DNA of 34,556 bases from Tubiluchus corallicola (lineage: Eukaryota > Priapulida > Priapulimorpha > Priapulimorphida > Tubiluchidae). Location of the stretch: positions 1-34,556 of the forward strand of contig JAQGDQ010001265.1 of NCBI GenBank assembly GCA_030141605.1, read 5' to 3'. Position numbers and translations under genes: made by a program. Every line of letters begins with the position of its first letter. Positions within the stretch are counted from its first letter, which is position 1. Shown here in pieces: positions 14,376 to 23,852 of the stretch. The notes below the pieces were generated by a model, which worked only from the letters and a program-made list of their open reading frames with translations, made no database searches and was not told the DNA's origin.

Positions 14376-17300
14376 GTGAGTTTTTGAGTATAGCGTACAT
14401 ATTTCACCATTACTCTGTAACGGAGCATTACACTATAATACAAGGTTGAGTGATTGTATGGCTGTTAGTCTAGTTTGTCTATTGTAAGTCGGTTTGTCGA
14501 TTTGTGGCTGCTTGGATTGCTGGTTTAGAAGATGACACCATTAGTTTACATTGCATTGACAGATTAACAAATTATTATCCAATGACCCTTATTGGAGTTA
14601 TAGGCAGAACAGTATAATTTTTCATATCCTATTTTGAAGCACACTAAAAAGTAAACGTTACAACACCTTTAATAATTTAAAGCATTGCTGATTATTAAAT
14701 AACAGGTTAAAAACTTAATTAATGGCGGGGGAGCCCAACTAGTGATGACATCACGACTTAAAATAATTTTCAACAACGAGCGTGTTGCATGTGAAAGTGG
14801 AGTTTGGCTACGGTGCAACTTTCTGTGTGATATGCAAAAACTCGTAAAATTTCAAGTTTAAAATTTACATTTCTATGCTGTGTTCACACATGAGCTGTCG
14901 ATCGTGTGCTCTACGTCACTATGAACACTTCTGAACTGAGAGGTACAGCACTTGTTTTTTGCGCAGCGCGTTTCCAAGATGCAGGTGCAAGCGCCAATCT
15001 AATTAGCTAATGGCGAAATGCATGTAACAGCGAAGAACTAGTCGTGTGAACGCAAAATTATGCATCTGTGATAATGAATCTTTTACGTAATTCATTCTTA
15101 GAATGCGTTTCAAAGGCGAAATTACAGAAACATTTTGGGTATTACATGGCCAAAGAAAATTTCAAACAAAGATCTATATGAAAAACTAAAAGAAGAACCT
15201 TGGGCAAGAAAAATAAAAAGATGCCGTTTAAAATGGATTGGGCATATGCTTAGACTACCTGATGCTCTACCTTAGTTCTACCTAAGAATTCAGAAAAGTC
15301 ACAAAAGACAGTAAGACCAACCACAATTACAAATGACTAGCAAATATATGTGTGTGATACGTAGATTTGTGTTTGATTTAAGTCACAATAAGCCTTTTGA
15401 TAGTTTCATTGTGCGCATGTGCAGTTGCTGTAGATCAAAGATTAAGGGTACCACAGCAACGCATCTTAACTACAATCGTCACGTGACATGTTGTTGTGGA
15501 GATCCACTAGAATGTTCTATAAGATAGTAGAACGATCTTCTTACCTTGTAGAAGATTCTAGAACTTTCTATACGCGATGCGCGTAGTAGTTTCTAGATTA
15601 TTAAAAGCAAATCATAAACTGAAATCGATGCGTTTCAAAGGTGAAATTACAGAAACATTTTGGGTATTAGATGGCCAAAGAAAATTTCAAACAAAGATCT
15701 ATATGAAGAAATAAAAGAAGAACCTTGGACAAGAAAAATAAAAAGACGCCGTTTAAGATGGATTGGGCATATGCTTAGACTACCTGATGATATTCCAGTG
15801 AAGATAGCTCTTCAACAAACCATAGAAACCAGCTAAAAAACCTGCAGGAGGACAAATGTTAACATACTTAGATTTTGCACAGAAATATTTAAACACTTCA
15901 GCATTGATCCTTAGGAATAAATCCACTTGGGGCATTGCGGCGAGCAGGGAGTCCTGGCATAGGGAGGTGAGCAGAATCATGTCACTGGACGTGTGATTCA
16001 TTGGATGATGATGATGGTGATGATTCTTAGAAATATAAAATGTTCCCATTTCAATATTTTATAGAGCAAACTGTTTAGTTTGACCTATAGTTTAAGAAGA
16101 GGGTACGGTTTCCTTTAAATGTTAATATTATAATGTTATTGTCTCAAGCATCGATTTTTGCTTTGAGTTTGATGGCCGAGTGTTTAACAAAAAAGTTGAG
16201 TTGATAATGCAACGTGCAACATGCAACATGCAACGGGCAACAAAAATGCGAATATTAAATTGTCATGGTGTGAAGGGATAATATCATATAATATCAGCCA
16301 TAATGTAATAAATTAATAATGCAGCAGATTACAAAAATACGAACAGCGAACCAAACGTTAAATTATTATTGAGTGAATGGGCAATAGTTTAGTTTAGTTT
16401 GGTTTGGTTTAGTTTTAGTTTAGTTTAGTTTAGTTTAGTTTAGTTTAGTTTAGTTTAGTTTAGTTTAGTTTAGTTTAGTTTAGTTTAGTTTAGTTTAGTT
16501 TAGTTTAGTTTAGTTTAGTTTAGTTTAGTTTAGTTTAGTTTAGTTTAGTTTAGTTTAGTTTAGTTTAGTTTAGTTTAGTTTAGTTTAGTTTAGTTTAGTT
16601 TAGTTTAGTTTAGTTTAGTTTAGTTTAGTTTAGTTTACTTTAGTTTACTTTAGTTTACTTTAGTTTACTTTAGTTTACTTTAGTTTACTTTAGTTTAGTT
16701 TACTTTAGTTTAGTTTAGTTTACCATAAATACCATAAATAATATAATGTAATATCAGCCATAATGTAATAAATTAATGATTCTGCTCAATTTGCTTGTTT
16801 TTGCAGCAAATGTTGATGATCCAAGCGATAGTTGGATTTATGTCTATGATGAGAAATGGAAGGCTAATGTAAGTACCAGCGTTTGTTTGTTATTCTGCAA
16901 GCTTCTGTTTGCAAGTTGCCAACGTACAGATAAACTAGCAATTTATGATATTAGTAAAGGTTAACATTTTTGTGCTTTGCCGAGAGAGTTCCACATTTAT
17001 GACAGAGGTTTTGCTGGAATTAAAATTCATGTGACTAAAATGACAAAAAGCATATGTACAGGGTGGATACAAAAAAGTAAGCACTCTTTCAAATTATGAA
17101 AGCCGGGAGTTGATATCTAATTTGTATATGAATTTGATAGGGCAAAATAGAAACGTCTTAGCTGTCAGCGCTAATCTTTTCAAAGAAAGTCCAGACAGTA
17201 AACATTTCACGCTTGATATTCTTTGCTATTCAAAAATAAAAAAACTTATATATTAGTATATTGATATGCTAACTAAATATAATTATTATATTGTGTACTT

Positions 17301-20300
17301 TAATAAGAGCGATACACGAATACGCGCGGCCAGTATGGCATTTTTTTAACATTAGAACAAACAAAATGGTTAGATTCAATCCAAAAACGTATTTTAAAAA
17401 CATTTTTCCCGTGGACACTTTACGTAAATGTTTTTGCAGCTGTGAAACATTGAATATTTATCTGCACGTAGAAATGATTTTTTGCCCAATTTTTTTAAGT
17501 CAATGCAAATTCAAGATAACAGACTTCATTATTTGTTACCTAAAAGTCTCGTAAGCATAATCTTCGTAAGCAGCTGATGTTTACGTTTTTGTGCGTGGGC
17601 GAGAGCGTACAGCCTTTAATGAAAGAGGTAGTTAACATATGTACAGGGTGAACACAGAAGAGTTAGCCCTCTTATAATGCTGTATGTCGAAGGTTTGTTT
17701 AGAAATTTTATAGAATGAACTAGAAACATCTTAGCACTCGTCCACTGATTTTTGCTAAGAAAGTCCGAAAAGTAAAACATTCCATGCTTGTTGTCGTCAA
17801 ATACATAAAAATGAAAAAGTTCTAGTCATATTAGTATGATTGTCATGGTGCCAATCAATATTGAATTGATGTAGGTAGGACTGTGTTGTCAGTAAAGTAA
17901 AATAATTGCTGTTTCTGATGAGTTAGAGTCTTTTTATGATAGTGGTTATAGCTGCTTGCTGGTTATTGTTGTTTACTGTGTGGGTGGCTCGTGAAGATTG
18001 CATGTAGAACAGCCACGATGGGCATGGCAAACTATCAATACTTTATTTAATAAACTACACATTTATTAAATATCAAACACAACACGGCAAACATAAGAGG
18101 ATAGTAATGCCAGCCCTTCGTCTTCAAGTCAGTTCCTAATCTTCCCCGAGGCCTCAAAACACTTGTCTAACTACCTAATGCGCCATGTGCTTCTGCGCAT
18201 TAGGATTATGTCATCAATCTTTACTGCTGAGTCAGCCGGTCGAACATCAGCTGATCACGTGTTATGCCACACGCAGCTGGGCTTCTAGCCACGACGATGA
18301 TTTACTCTTGCATCGTCAAGCATTTAATCATGAGTAATTAATTTAATAATTTAATCACAAGTTTAATCAAAATCACTATTTAAAACAACTTCCCTTTACT
18401 GGTAAAGCTGTTGATCAATTCAGACTTTGATTGAGAAAAGTAGCTAAAGTATTAGGAAGACATACCGAACACGTTAAATTTTTAAAACAAGTAAATACAA
18501 AGCCTAAATTTTGTTTCTTTGGCAATTTAAACTTTTTTTATTACGTTAAATATGTTTAACTATGTTTAACTATTTTAACTATGTTAACTATTTTAACTAC
18601 GTTAAAATATCAAAATTTTGCTTTCTTCCTTAAAACTTGTTGCTATTCATTATAGATTCATCTAGTTTCAAGACAAAGAGTTTTATTCCAACGCCAAGAG
18701 AAATAAAATTTCATGAATTTAAGAGGGGCTTAGTTTTTTCTCTTCTCCTGATAATTCTATTACGGACTATACAGGAAGTTTTTAATAACGTTTTCTATAC
18801 TTGTAGAGGCCTATGTACCTAATTCCACTTTTGAGTGACCTTGACATCTTGTTCCGTCAAGAAATCTATGGTGGCGGAAAAGTGAATTCAACGTTTTACA
18901 TAGAAGGCAGATTGTTTGACCATGTGAGACCAGAAGGGTAGGCATCTCTGTTTACTATCACTATTACGCAAATCACTTCTGTAATTGACCAGTTATTTGA
19001 CATTATTTGAGTTTTAGTTTTGCCTGCAAACCACCTTTAGTTACATTTTCATGATATTGTAAATAATAATCAGCTATATACGTGACAAACGCGCTTTTAA
19101 TAGCTTTTGTTTTTTCTAACAAAAATGTATAAATTAATCGTGTTAGATATGAAATTCCTAACTCATTAAAACTGTGTAGACATTCAGTTACAAGAAACAG
19201 AACTTTTGACATTTGAACAACATGTCTTTTGAACAGTAAAAGGAAAGGCAAAGCCTTCTGGGAAGAAAAGTAGCTCACTGTTAATTTTCGTCAAAAATAT
19301 AATAAGTTTTTACGAAAAATTGGATGGCTAATTTTGTTATATTCTTCTATGAACATTATGTAAGCTAGAAGTATGAGAATTAGTTTAAGCAGCCCGAGCT
19401 TACGAAAAACACACGATGCACTTACGAAAAGTCACAAAGTCCACCAGTTACGTCATAATTTTCAGGTGAATGGCAGATAATAGTGCGCCTGAAAAATTCA
19501 TTACAGTAATTACATAAATTCACTTTATGCTTTTGTGGACCGTTTTTTGTAAATTACTTTCTTATATTTCCTAGGTAAATAAAATAATAAAATAAAATTA
19601 AAATAAAACATGATAAATGACTTGTCTTTAATAATTGTTTTTCCTTTAATAATAATGGGTAGTCAGGTTTATTTCAATGCTCTGGACAAATGTTGGAAAG
19701 TTTTAATAATAAAATAGTGACAAGCGCCTCGCGAAATTACTTTAAATTTACAACCTCTTCACTCTTAAGCACTTCCATTTTTCAACCAATGACGTTCACC
19801 GGTTACGTCATAATTTTCAAGTGAATGGCGGCTACACCTCACTAGAAAAATTCTTGTACTAGTAGTAGTACAAACGAACTCTATGCTTTATAGACAGTTT
19901 TTTTGGTAATTTCTGTGTTATATTTTCTAAGTGAAATAGTAAGAGTAAAATAAACACAACATATTAAACTCCTCTTTTTGACTAGCATTCTTCTCGCAGC
20001 GTTTTTAATGCTCAGTGAAAATAAATATCACTCCCTAAAACGTTCCAGTGTTTTCACTTGCAACTTTCTCGCTGCATTTTTAATGCTCAGTGAAAATAAA
20101 TATCACTCCCTAAAACGTTCCAGTGTTTTCGTTTGCAGCTTTTCGCTGCATTTTTAATGCTCAGTGAAAATAAATATCGCTCCCTAAAACGTTCCAGTGT
20201 TTTCACTTGTAACTTTCTTGCTGCATTTTTAATGCTCAGTGAAAATAAATTTCGCTCCCTAAAACGTTCCAGTGTTTTCACTTGCAACTTTCTCGCTGCA

Positions 20301-23300
20301 TTTTTAATGCTCAGTGAAAATAAACATCGCTCCCTAAAACTTTCCAGTGTTTTCACTTGCACTTTCTCGCTGCATTTTTAATGCTCAGTGAAAATAAATA
20401 TCACTCCCTAAAACGTTCCAGTGTTTTCACTTGCAAATATCGCTCCCTGAAACGTTCTAGTGTTTTCCCTTTGTAACTTTCTCGCTGCATTTTTAATGCT
20501 CAGTGAAAATAAATATCGCTCCCTGATATTTCAGTTAGCGANNNNNNNNNNNNNNNNNNNNNNNNNNNNNNNNNNNNNNNNNNNNNNNNNNNNNNNNNNN
20601 NNNNNNNNNNNNNNNNNNNNNNNNNNNNNNNNNNNNNNNNNNNNNNNNNNNNNNNNNNNNNNNNNNNNNNNNNNNNNNNNNNNNNNNNNNNNNNNNNNNN
20701 NNNNNNNNNNNNNNNNNNNNNNNNNNNNNNNNNNNNNNNNNNNNNNNNNNNNNNNNNNNNNNNNNNNNNNNNNNNNNNNNNNNNNNNNNNNNNNNNNNNN
20801 NNNNNNNNNNNNNNNNNNNNNNNNNNNNNNNNNNNNNNNNNNNNNNNNNNNNNNNNNNNNNNNNNNNNNNNNNNNNNNNNNNNNNNNNNNNNNNNNNNNN
20901 NNNNNNNNNNNNNNNNNNNNNNNNNNNNNNNNNNNNNNNNNNNNNNNNNNNNNNNNNNNNNATACTCAGTGAAAATAAATATCACTCCCTAAAACGTTCC
21001 AGTGTTTTCACTTGCAAATATCGCTCCCTGAAACGTTCTAGTGTTTTCCCTTTGTAACTTTCTCACTGCATTTTCAATGCTCAGTGAAAATAAATATCGC
21101 TCCCTGAAACGTTCTAGTGTTTTCCCTTTGCAACTTTCTCGCTGCATTTTTAATGCTCAGTGAAAATAAATATCACTCCCTAAAACGTTCCAGTGTTTTC
21201 ACTTGCAAATAAGGCTCCCTGAAACATTCTAGTGTTTTCAGTTGCAACTTTCTCGCTGCATTTTTAATGCTCAGTGAAAATAAACATCGCTCCCTAAAAC
21301 GTTCCAGTGTTTTCGTTTGCAACTTTCTCGCTGCATTTTTAATGCTCAGTGAAAATAAATATCGCTCCTTAAAACGTTCCAGTGTTTTCACTTGCAACTT
21401 TCTCGCTGCATTTTCAATGCTCAGTGAAAATAAATATCGCTCCCTAAAACGCTCCAGTGTTTTCACTTGCAACTTTCTCGCAGCATTTTAAATGCTCAGT
21501 GAAAATAAACATCGCTACCTAAAACGTTCCAGTGTTTTCACTTGCAACTTTCTCGCTGCATTTTGAATGCTCAGTGAAAATAAATATCGCTCCCTAAAAC
21601 GTTCCAGTGTTTTCACTTGAAACTTTCTCGCAGCATTTTTAATGCTCAGTGAAAATAAACATCACTCCCTAAAACGTTCCAGTGTTTTCACTTGTAACTT
21701 TCTCGCTGCATTTTGAATGCTCAGTGAAAATAAATATCGCTTACTGAAACGTTCCAGTGTTTTCACTTGCAACTTTCTCGCAGCATTTTTAATGCTCAGT
21801 GAAAATAAAGATCACTCCCTAAAACGCTCCAGTGTTTTCACTTGCAACTTTCTCGCTGCATTTTCAATGCTCAGTGAAAATAAACATCGCTCCCTAAAAC
21901 GTTCCAGTGTTTTCACTTGCAACTTTCTCGCTGCATTTTTAATGCTCAGTGAAAATAAACATCGCTCCCTAAAACGTTCCAGTGTTTTCACTTGCAACTT
22001 TCTCGCTGCATTTTTAATGCTCATTGAAAATAAATATCGCTCCCTAAAACGTTCCAGTGCTTTCACTTGCAAATATCGCTCCCTAAAACGTTCCAGTGCA
22101 TGTAAGTGGTATAAAATTTCAAGACGCATCTTTAAGCTTTATGTAAGTTGAGGGTTTTCTTGTGCTTTAAAGGTTTGCATGTAAGAAAGTTATATTCAAT
22201 TTGAGCAAGCATGTAATGGGTATCTCAACTGTGTGCTTAAGTAGATCTAATAGTTTTTAAGCCTCTTCAACTTTGTGTCCAGCACCAACGGCTGTATTTA
22301 CTTTCCGTAATTGTTTGTGGCTGGACGGGAACCTAGTAATTATTAAGGATAAATCCCTGAAGTTAGACCTTGCAGATGAAGTGACTTCACAACACATTAA
22401 AAAAACTTTTCATAAATAAAGCATAAAAACGTTGTCTTAAAATTTTATATCACTTACATGCTGTCGTATTGCATACAGGGCTTGCTGTAACAGTAATGTG
22501 TAAAAAAATTGTAAGTTTAAACTTCCGTGATGACATTAGGTGCAGCCATTTTAAAGGTAAATTGTTTGAAACAATTTTAGATAACATCACGTAAAGTATG
22601 AATTAATAATCAAAGCAGTCGTCATGCACACATGTTTAACTAAAGTCTAAATTGCTTTGTCTTGTCAACAAGATTAATAATTTGTTTTTGGTTAGTTAAT
22701 GGCATTTTACAAGTTAGTGGGAACATTTTAAATTACTAAGAATTTTCTTTTTTAGTTACAAAAGTCTTTCAAGGAGGTAAGCGTAATGCAAAGTAGTATA
22801 AATTTGTATGGAAAGTTTTGAGCGATACTTAAAAAAATTCCATTTCTTCTTCTTTAACATCTCCCAGCCAGGGGCGGTATGGCAGGTAGCAAACTGAGAT
22901 CAGTGATCATCAACCCATCTTCTGAGTAGGTTTGGTGTTGCATAAGCGATTGCTAAGCAAACACACCAGCTATTTCAGTTGCTACAGCGTATTGTATGAA
23001 TTATATTTAATCCGGTTACTTTGTTCTTTTAGACTTATGTTTCGTCTTCAAGTTGGCAGTGTAGCATCTGACAACATTGCATTACACATCAGTCCTAAAT
23101 TCGCTTTGAACTACACATTACTTGGCGGCACAGTGGATTCAACTTGGGTTGGTGTAGAGCATGCACCCCTTATGTTAGAAGAAGGACAAGAATTTGTCCT
23201 GGAAATCGACATGTTGGAAGATAAGTACGTCAGTCAATGAGTTAGCAATTAGAAGTTTCTTTTAACCTCTGAAAACCTTTTAAGCTACCTTTTAACCTCT

Positions 23301-23852
23301 GAAAAGCTTACACGCCATGCACCCTTAAACGACTTGTTTAGACTGCTTTCAAAATTAAAAGGGTCATTAGTTTAGAATCCGTTTGGGAGGTGCTTTGGGG
23401 TGTGTCATGCGGCTGTGAATGCATTGCAGGGTCAAAATATACACGGATTTAGACACTGGGTGTCGAAAATTTACTGATATGAAATTTAAAACGAATGTCT
23501 TGGAGTGCTAGATGGCAAATGGTAGTAAATAAAAGAAGTCAGCTACATAAGGTGCCTGACTTATGCTGAAATATGTACACCTTGATTCTAGTGAGTGGTT
23601 TCAGCAAGTATATGTCACAGCTGCAAAATGCCAAATCGTTTATCCTAACTCCATCAGCAGCAGTATGTATTAGTATTACTAATGAATATGTAGTGATCAG
23701 CTTCTGTTTATTTCAGGTTTTCTATCCGTGCTAATGGAAACCACTTAGGAGATAAACCATACAGTTACACTCCTATTTCTGACATAAATTACGTAGCGAT
23801 AGCCCGTGATCTGGAACTCTATAAGTATATCCAATATGGTCCACCTATGTAA
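14066..23852 (+). CDS. Galectin gene B: secreted PAN/apple-like plus galectin protein, 276 aa
   Basis: Five exons (14066-14375, 16807-16868, 18807-18937, 23033-23224, 23717-23852) splice to 831 bases: 276 codons plus TAA. Phases are 1, 0, 2, 2. Residues 1 to about 27 form a signal peptide with hydrophobic core FLLTVKCVWLSLTVAIV. Residues 30-104 form a cysteine-containing PAN/apple-like module with C-ALSC and PGCIG. Residues 104-124 are a linker with DPSDSWIYVYDEK. Residues about 145-275 form the galectin domain: FYIEGR, IALHISPKF, TWVGVEH, EFVLEIDMLEDK, FSIRANGNH. Canonical sugar contacts are degraded: HFNPR reads HISPK, and W-G-x-E-x-R reads W-V-G-V-E-H. The protein is probably extracellular and involved in recognition or adhesion, but ligand specificity cannot be stated. 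The stop lies inside the first minisatellite unit. Introns 1 and 3 carry transposon remnants and a 75-bp satellite. Confidence 0.82.
14376..15101. other. Gene B intron 1, left part; nothing recognised
   Basis: Noncoding sequence after the gtgagt donor. GC-richer patches around 14720-15060 may be old repeat material, but no ends or coding motifs were recognised. Confidence 0.4.
15102..15275 (+). pseudogene. Non-LTR reverse-transcriptase C-terminal fragment, copy 1
   Basis: Reads NAFQRRNYRNILGITWPKK, ISNKDLYEKLKEEPW, then RLKWIGHMLRLPDALP and a stop. The 'aromatic-x-R-R ... ILGI.W ... R.RWIGH.LR.P' pattern is typical of the thumb/C-terminal region of RTE-like or related non-LTR retrotransposon polymerases. 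It is only about 57 codons, lacks all catalytic motifs, and is a dead fragment within gene B intron 1. Confidence 0.75.
15489..15590 (+). mobile_element. Truncated LTR related to the solo LTR at 12597
   Basis: Begins TGTTGTTGTGGAGATCC and shares the CTTCTTACCTTGTAGAA block with 12661-12690. Similarity fades after about 15590, before the second reverse-transcriptase fragment. TATA and polyadenylation signals are missing, so only the 5' part of the LTR remains. Confidence 0.6.
15630..16025 (+). pseudogene. Non-LTR reverse-transcriptase C-terminal fragment, copy 2, with tail
   Basis: Repeats copy 1 from the same starting bases (ATGCGTTTCAAAGG) with an in-frame TGA at codon 5. It reads NYRNILGIRWPKKISNKDLY, RRRLRWIGHMLRLPDDIPVK, IALQQTIETS and a stop at 15834. 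After a frameshift it continues as KPAGGQM and ESWHREVSRIMSLDV to a stop at 15994-15996, then a (GATGATGATG)-rich tail near 16005-16022. This arrangement fits the 3' terminus of an RTE-like element. Broken by one nonsense codon and one frameshift. Confidence 0.75.
16205..16243 (+). repeat. Short GCAACATG-type tandem repeat
   Basis: GCAACGTGCAACATGCAAC-like units of about 8 bp, four to five copies, in gene B intron 1. Confidence 0.7.
16290..16317 (+). repeat. 28-bp direct repeat, left copy flanking the (TTTAG)n tract
   Basis: AATATCAGCCATAATGTAAT followed by AAATTAAT is repeated exactly at 16750-16777, an offset of 460 bp, enclosing the TTTAG tract and adjacent AT-rich sequence. Confidence 0.95.
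16386..16722 (+). repeat. (TTTAG)n pentanucleotide tract
   Basis: About 60 or more near-perfect TTTAG units. At the right end (16625-16710) they mutate into a 10-bp TTTACTTTAG higher-order unit. The tract ends about 85 bp before gene B exon 2. TTTAG is not a known animal telomere unit, so an interstitial microsatellite is the simplest reading. Confidence 0.96.
16750..16777 (+). repeat. 28-bp direct repeat, right copy
   Basis: Exact copy of 16290-16317, 30 bp before the exon 2 acceptor. Confidence 0.95.
16807..16868 (+). CDS. Gene B exon 2, linker
   Basis: The acceptor is tttttgcag and the donor AAT|gtaagt. Completing the split codon from exon 1 gives ANVDDPSDSWIYVYDEKWKAN. It matches gene A exon 2 in phase, length (62 versus 56 bases) and the YDEK motif. 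A frame starting at ATG 16776 runs through it but begins in the intron and is not the true start. Confidence 0.78.
17055..17250 (+). repeat. Intronic repeat beginning GTACAGGGTG, copy 1
   Basis: Starts ATATGTACAGGGTGGATACA and shares AGAAACGTCTTAGC, AAGAAAGTCC.GA.AGTAAA and CATTTCACGCTTG with 17640-17840. The class is unknown. An ACAGGGTG start is seen in various DNA transposons, but no matching inverted end was found. Confidence 0.55.
17640..17840 (+). repeat. Intronic repeat beginning GTACAGGGTG, copy 2
   Basis: Diverged direct copy of 17055-17250, about 585 bp to its right within the same intron. Starts ATGTACAGGGTGAACACAG. Confidence 0.55.
18003..18271 (-). mobile_element. Probable solo LTR (minus strand)
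   Basis: A GC-richer segment with TGTAGAACAG at its left and TTATGCCACA at its right end, so TG...CA on both strands. Read on the minus strand it starts TGTGGCATAACACGTGATC and carries AATAAA about 45 bases before its end, as expected for an LTR. The flanks are TGCA on the left and CGCA on the right, a possible 4-bp target duplication with one change. Lies in gene B intron 2. Confidence 0.4.
18272..18806. other. Gene B intron 2, right part; short AACTAT repeats
   Basis: Noncoding, with a short degenerate tandem of TTTAACTATGTTAAC-like units at about 18541-18606. An open frame at 18637-18822 runs across the exon 3 acceptor and is not a gene. Confidence 0.5.
18807..18937 (+). CDS. Gene B exon 3, start of galectin domain
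   Basis: The acceptor is acttgtag and the donor AAGG|gtaggc. It encodes RPMYLIPLLSDLDILFRQ, EIYGGG, NSTFYIEGRLFD and VRPEG. Phase 0 in, phase 2 out. An N-S-T sequon gives a possible glycosylation site. The donor hexamer is the same as in gene A. Confidence 0.82.
19289..19580 (+). repeat. Dispersed ~300-bp repeat, copy 2
   Basis: Shares the ordered landmarks listed for copy 1 (TATAATAAGTTTTTACGAAA, AATTAGTTTAAGCAGC, TTACGAAAAGTCACAAAG, GTCATAATTTTCAGGTGAA). Located in gene B intron 3. Confidence 0.65.
19785..19950 (+). repeat. Dispersed repeat, copy 3 (3' half)
   Basis: Retains ACGTTCACCGGTTACGTCAT, TTTTCAAGTGAATGGCGGCT and CTTTATAGACAGTTTTTTTG. The 5' half is not recognisable. It stops just before the 75-bp satellite begins. 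Confidence 0.6.
19984..20541 (+). repeat. 75-bp satellite array, left part
   Basis: About seven units. Each contains TCTCGCTGCATTTTTAATGC, TCAGTGAAAATAAATATC, CTCCCTAAAACGTTCC and AGTGTTTTCACTTGCAAC. Since 75 is divisible by three and the unit lacks stops in several frames, long open frames appear on both strands (25-residue repeats such as LMLSENKYRSLKRSSVF). These are by-products of the repeat. TTTTCACT and AGTGAAAA within each unit form an inverted pair. Located in gene B intron 3. Confidence 0.93.
20542..20961. other. Assembly gap of 420 N within the satellite
   Basis: Undetermined bases. Satellite units lie on both sides, so the true length of the array is unknown and the array probably collapsed or blocked assembly. 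Confidence 0.99.
20962..22098 (+). repeat. 75-bp satellite array, right part
   Basis: About fifteen units of the same satellite. Several are shortened by the same internal deletion that joins CACTTGCAAATATCGCTCCC directly (near 21016, 21205 and 22068, also 20434 left of the gap), which indicates recombination within the array. Alternating ATATC and ACATC variants mark unit subtypes. Ends at about 22098 with TTCCAGTGCATGTAAGTGG. Confidence 0.93.
22099..23032. other. Gene B intron 3, right part; nothing recognised
   Basis: Noncoding AT-rich sequence ending at the ttcttttag acceptor of exon 4. No coding or repeat structure was recognised. Confidence 0.5.
23033..23224 (+). CDS. Gene B exon 4, core of galectin domain
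   Basis: The acceptor is ttcttttag and the donor GATAA|gtacgt, phase 2 at both ends. It encodes LMFRLQVGSVASDN, IALHISPKFALNYTLLGG, DSTWVGVEHAP, EEGQEFVLEIDMLEDK. The pattern matches the galectin core, but sugar-contact positions differ from consensus (Asn to Ser, Arg to Lys, second Asn to Gly, Glu to Val, Arg to His). It matches gene A exon 4 strongly only at the MLEDK end. Confidence 0.9.
23225..23716. other. Gene B intron 4 (492 bp)
   Basis: Short intron with gtacgt donor and tttcag acceptor. It has no recognised repeat, in contrast to the longer gene A intron 4. Confidence 0.7.
23717..23852 (+). CDS. Gene B exon 5, galectin C-terminus and stop
   Basis: Encodes KFSIRANGNHLGDKPYSY, TPISDINYVAIARDLEL and YKYIQYGPPM, then TAA at 23850-23852. 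FSIRANGNH is the galectin F-x-V-x-x-N-G-x-H strand. The terminal KYIQYGPPM and stop are the first unit of the downstream minisatellite. Confidence 0.9.

Noticed and set aside
16386-16722. (TTTAG)n as an interstitial telomere
   Set aside because: The unit is a pentamer lacking the GG of the known TTAGG or TTAGGG telomere repeats, and it lies in an intron.
20087-22151. Repeat-protein frames on both strands (25-residue periodicity)
   Set aside because: A by-product of a 75-bp unit length divisible by three. Frames are open on opposite strands simultaneously and broken by the shared deletions.
22741-22795. Tiny exon between ttttag and ggaggtaagc
   Set aside because: Only about 20 bases, has no counterpart in gene A, and including it would break the phase between exons 3 and 4.
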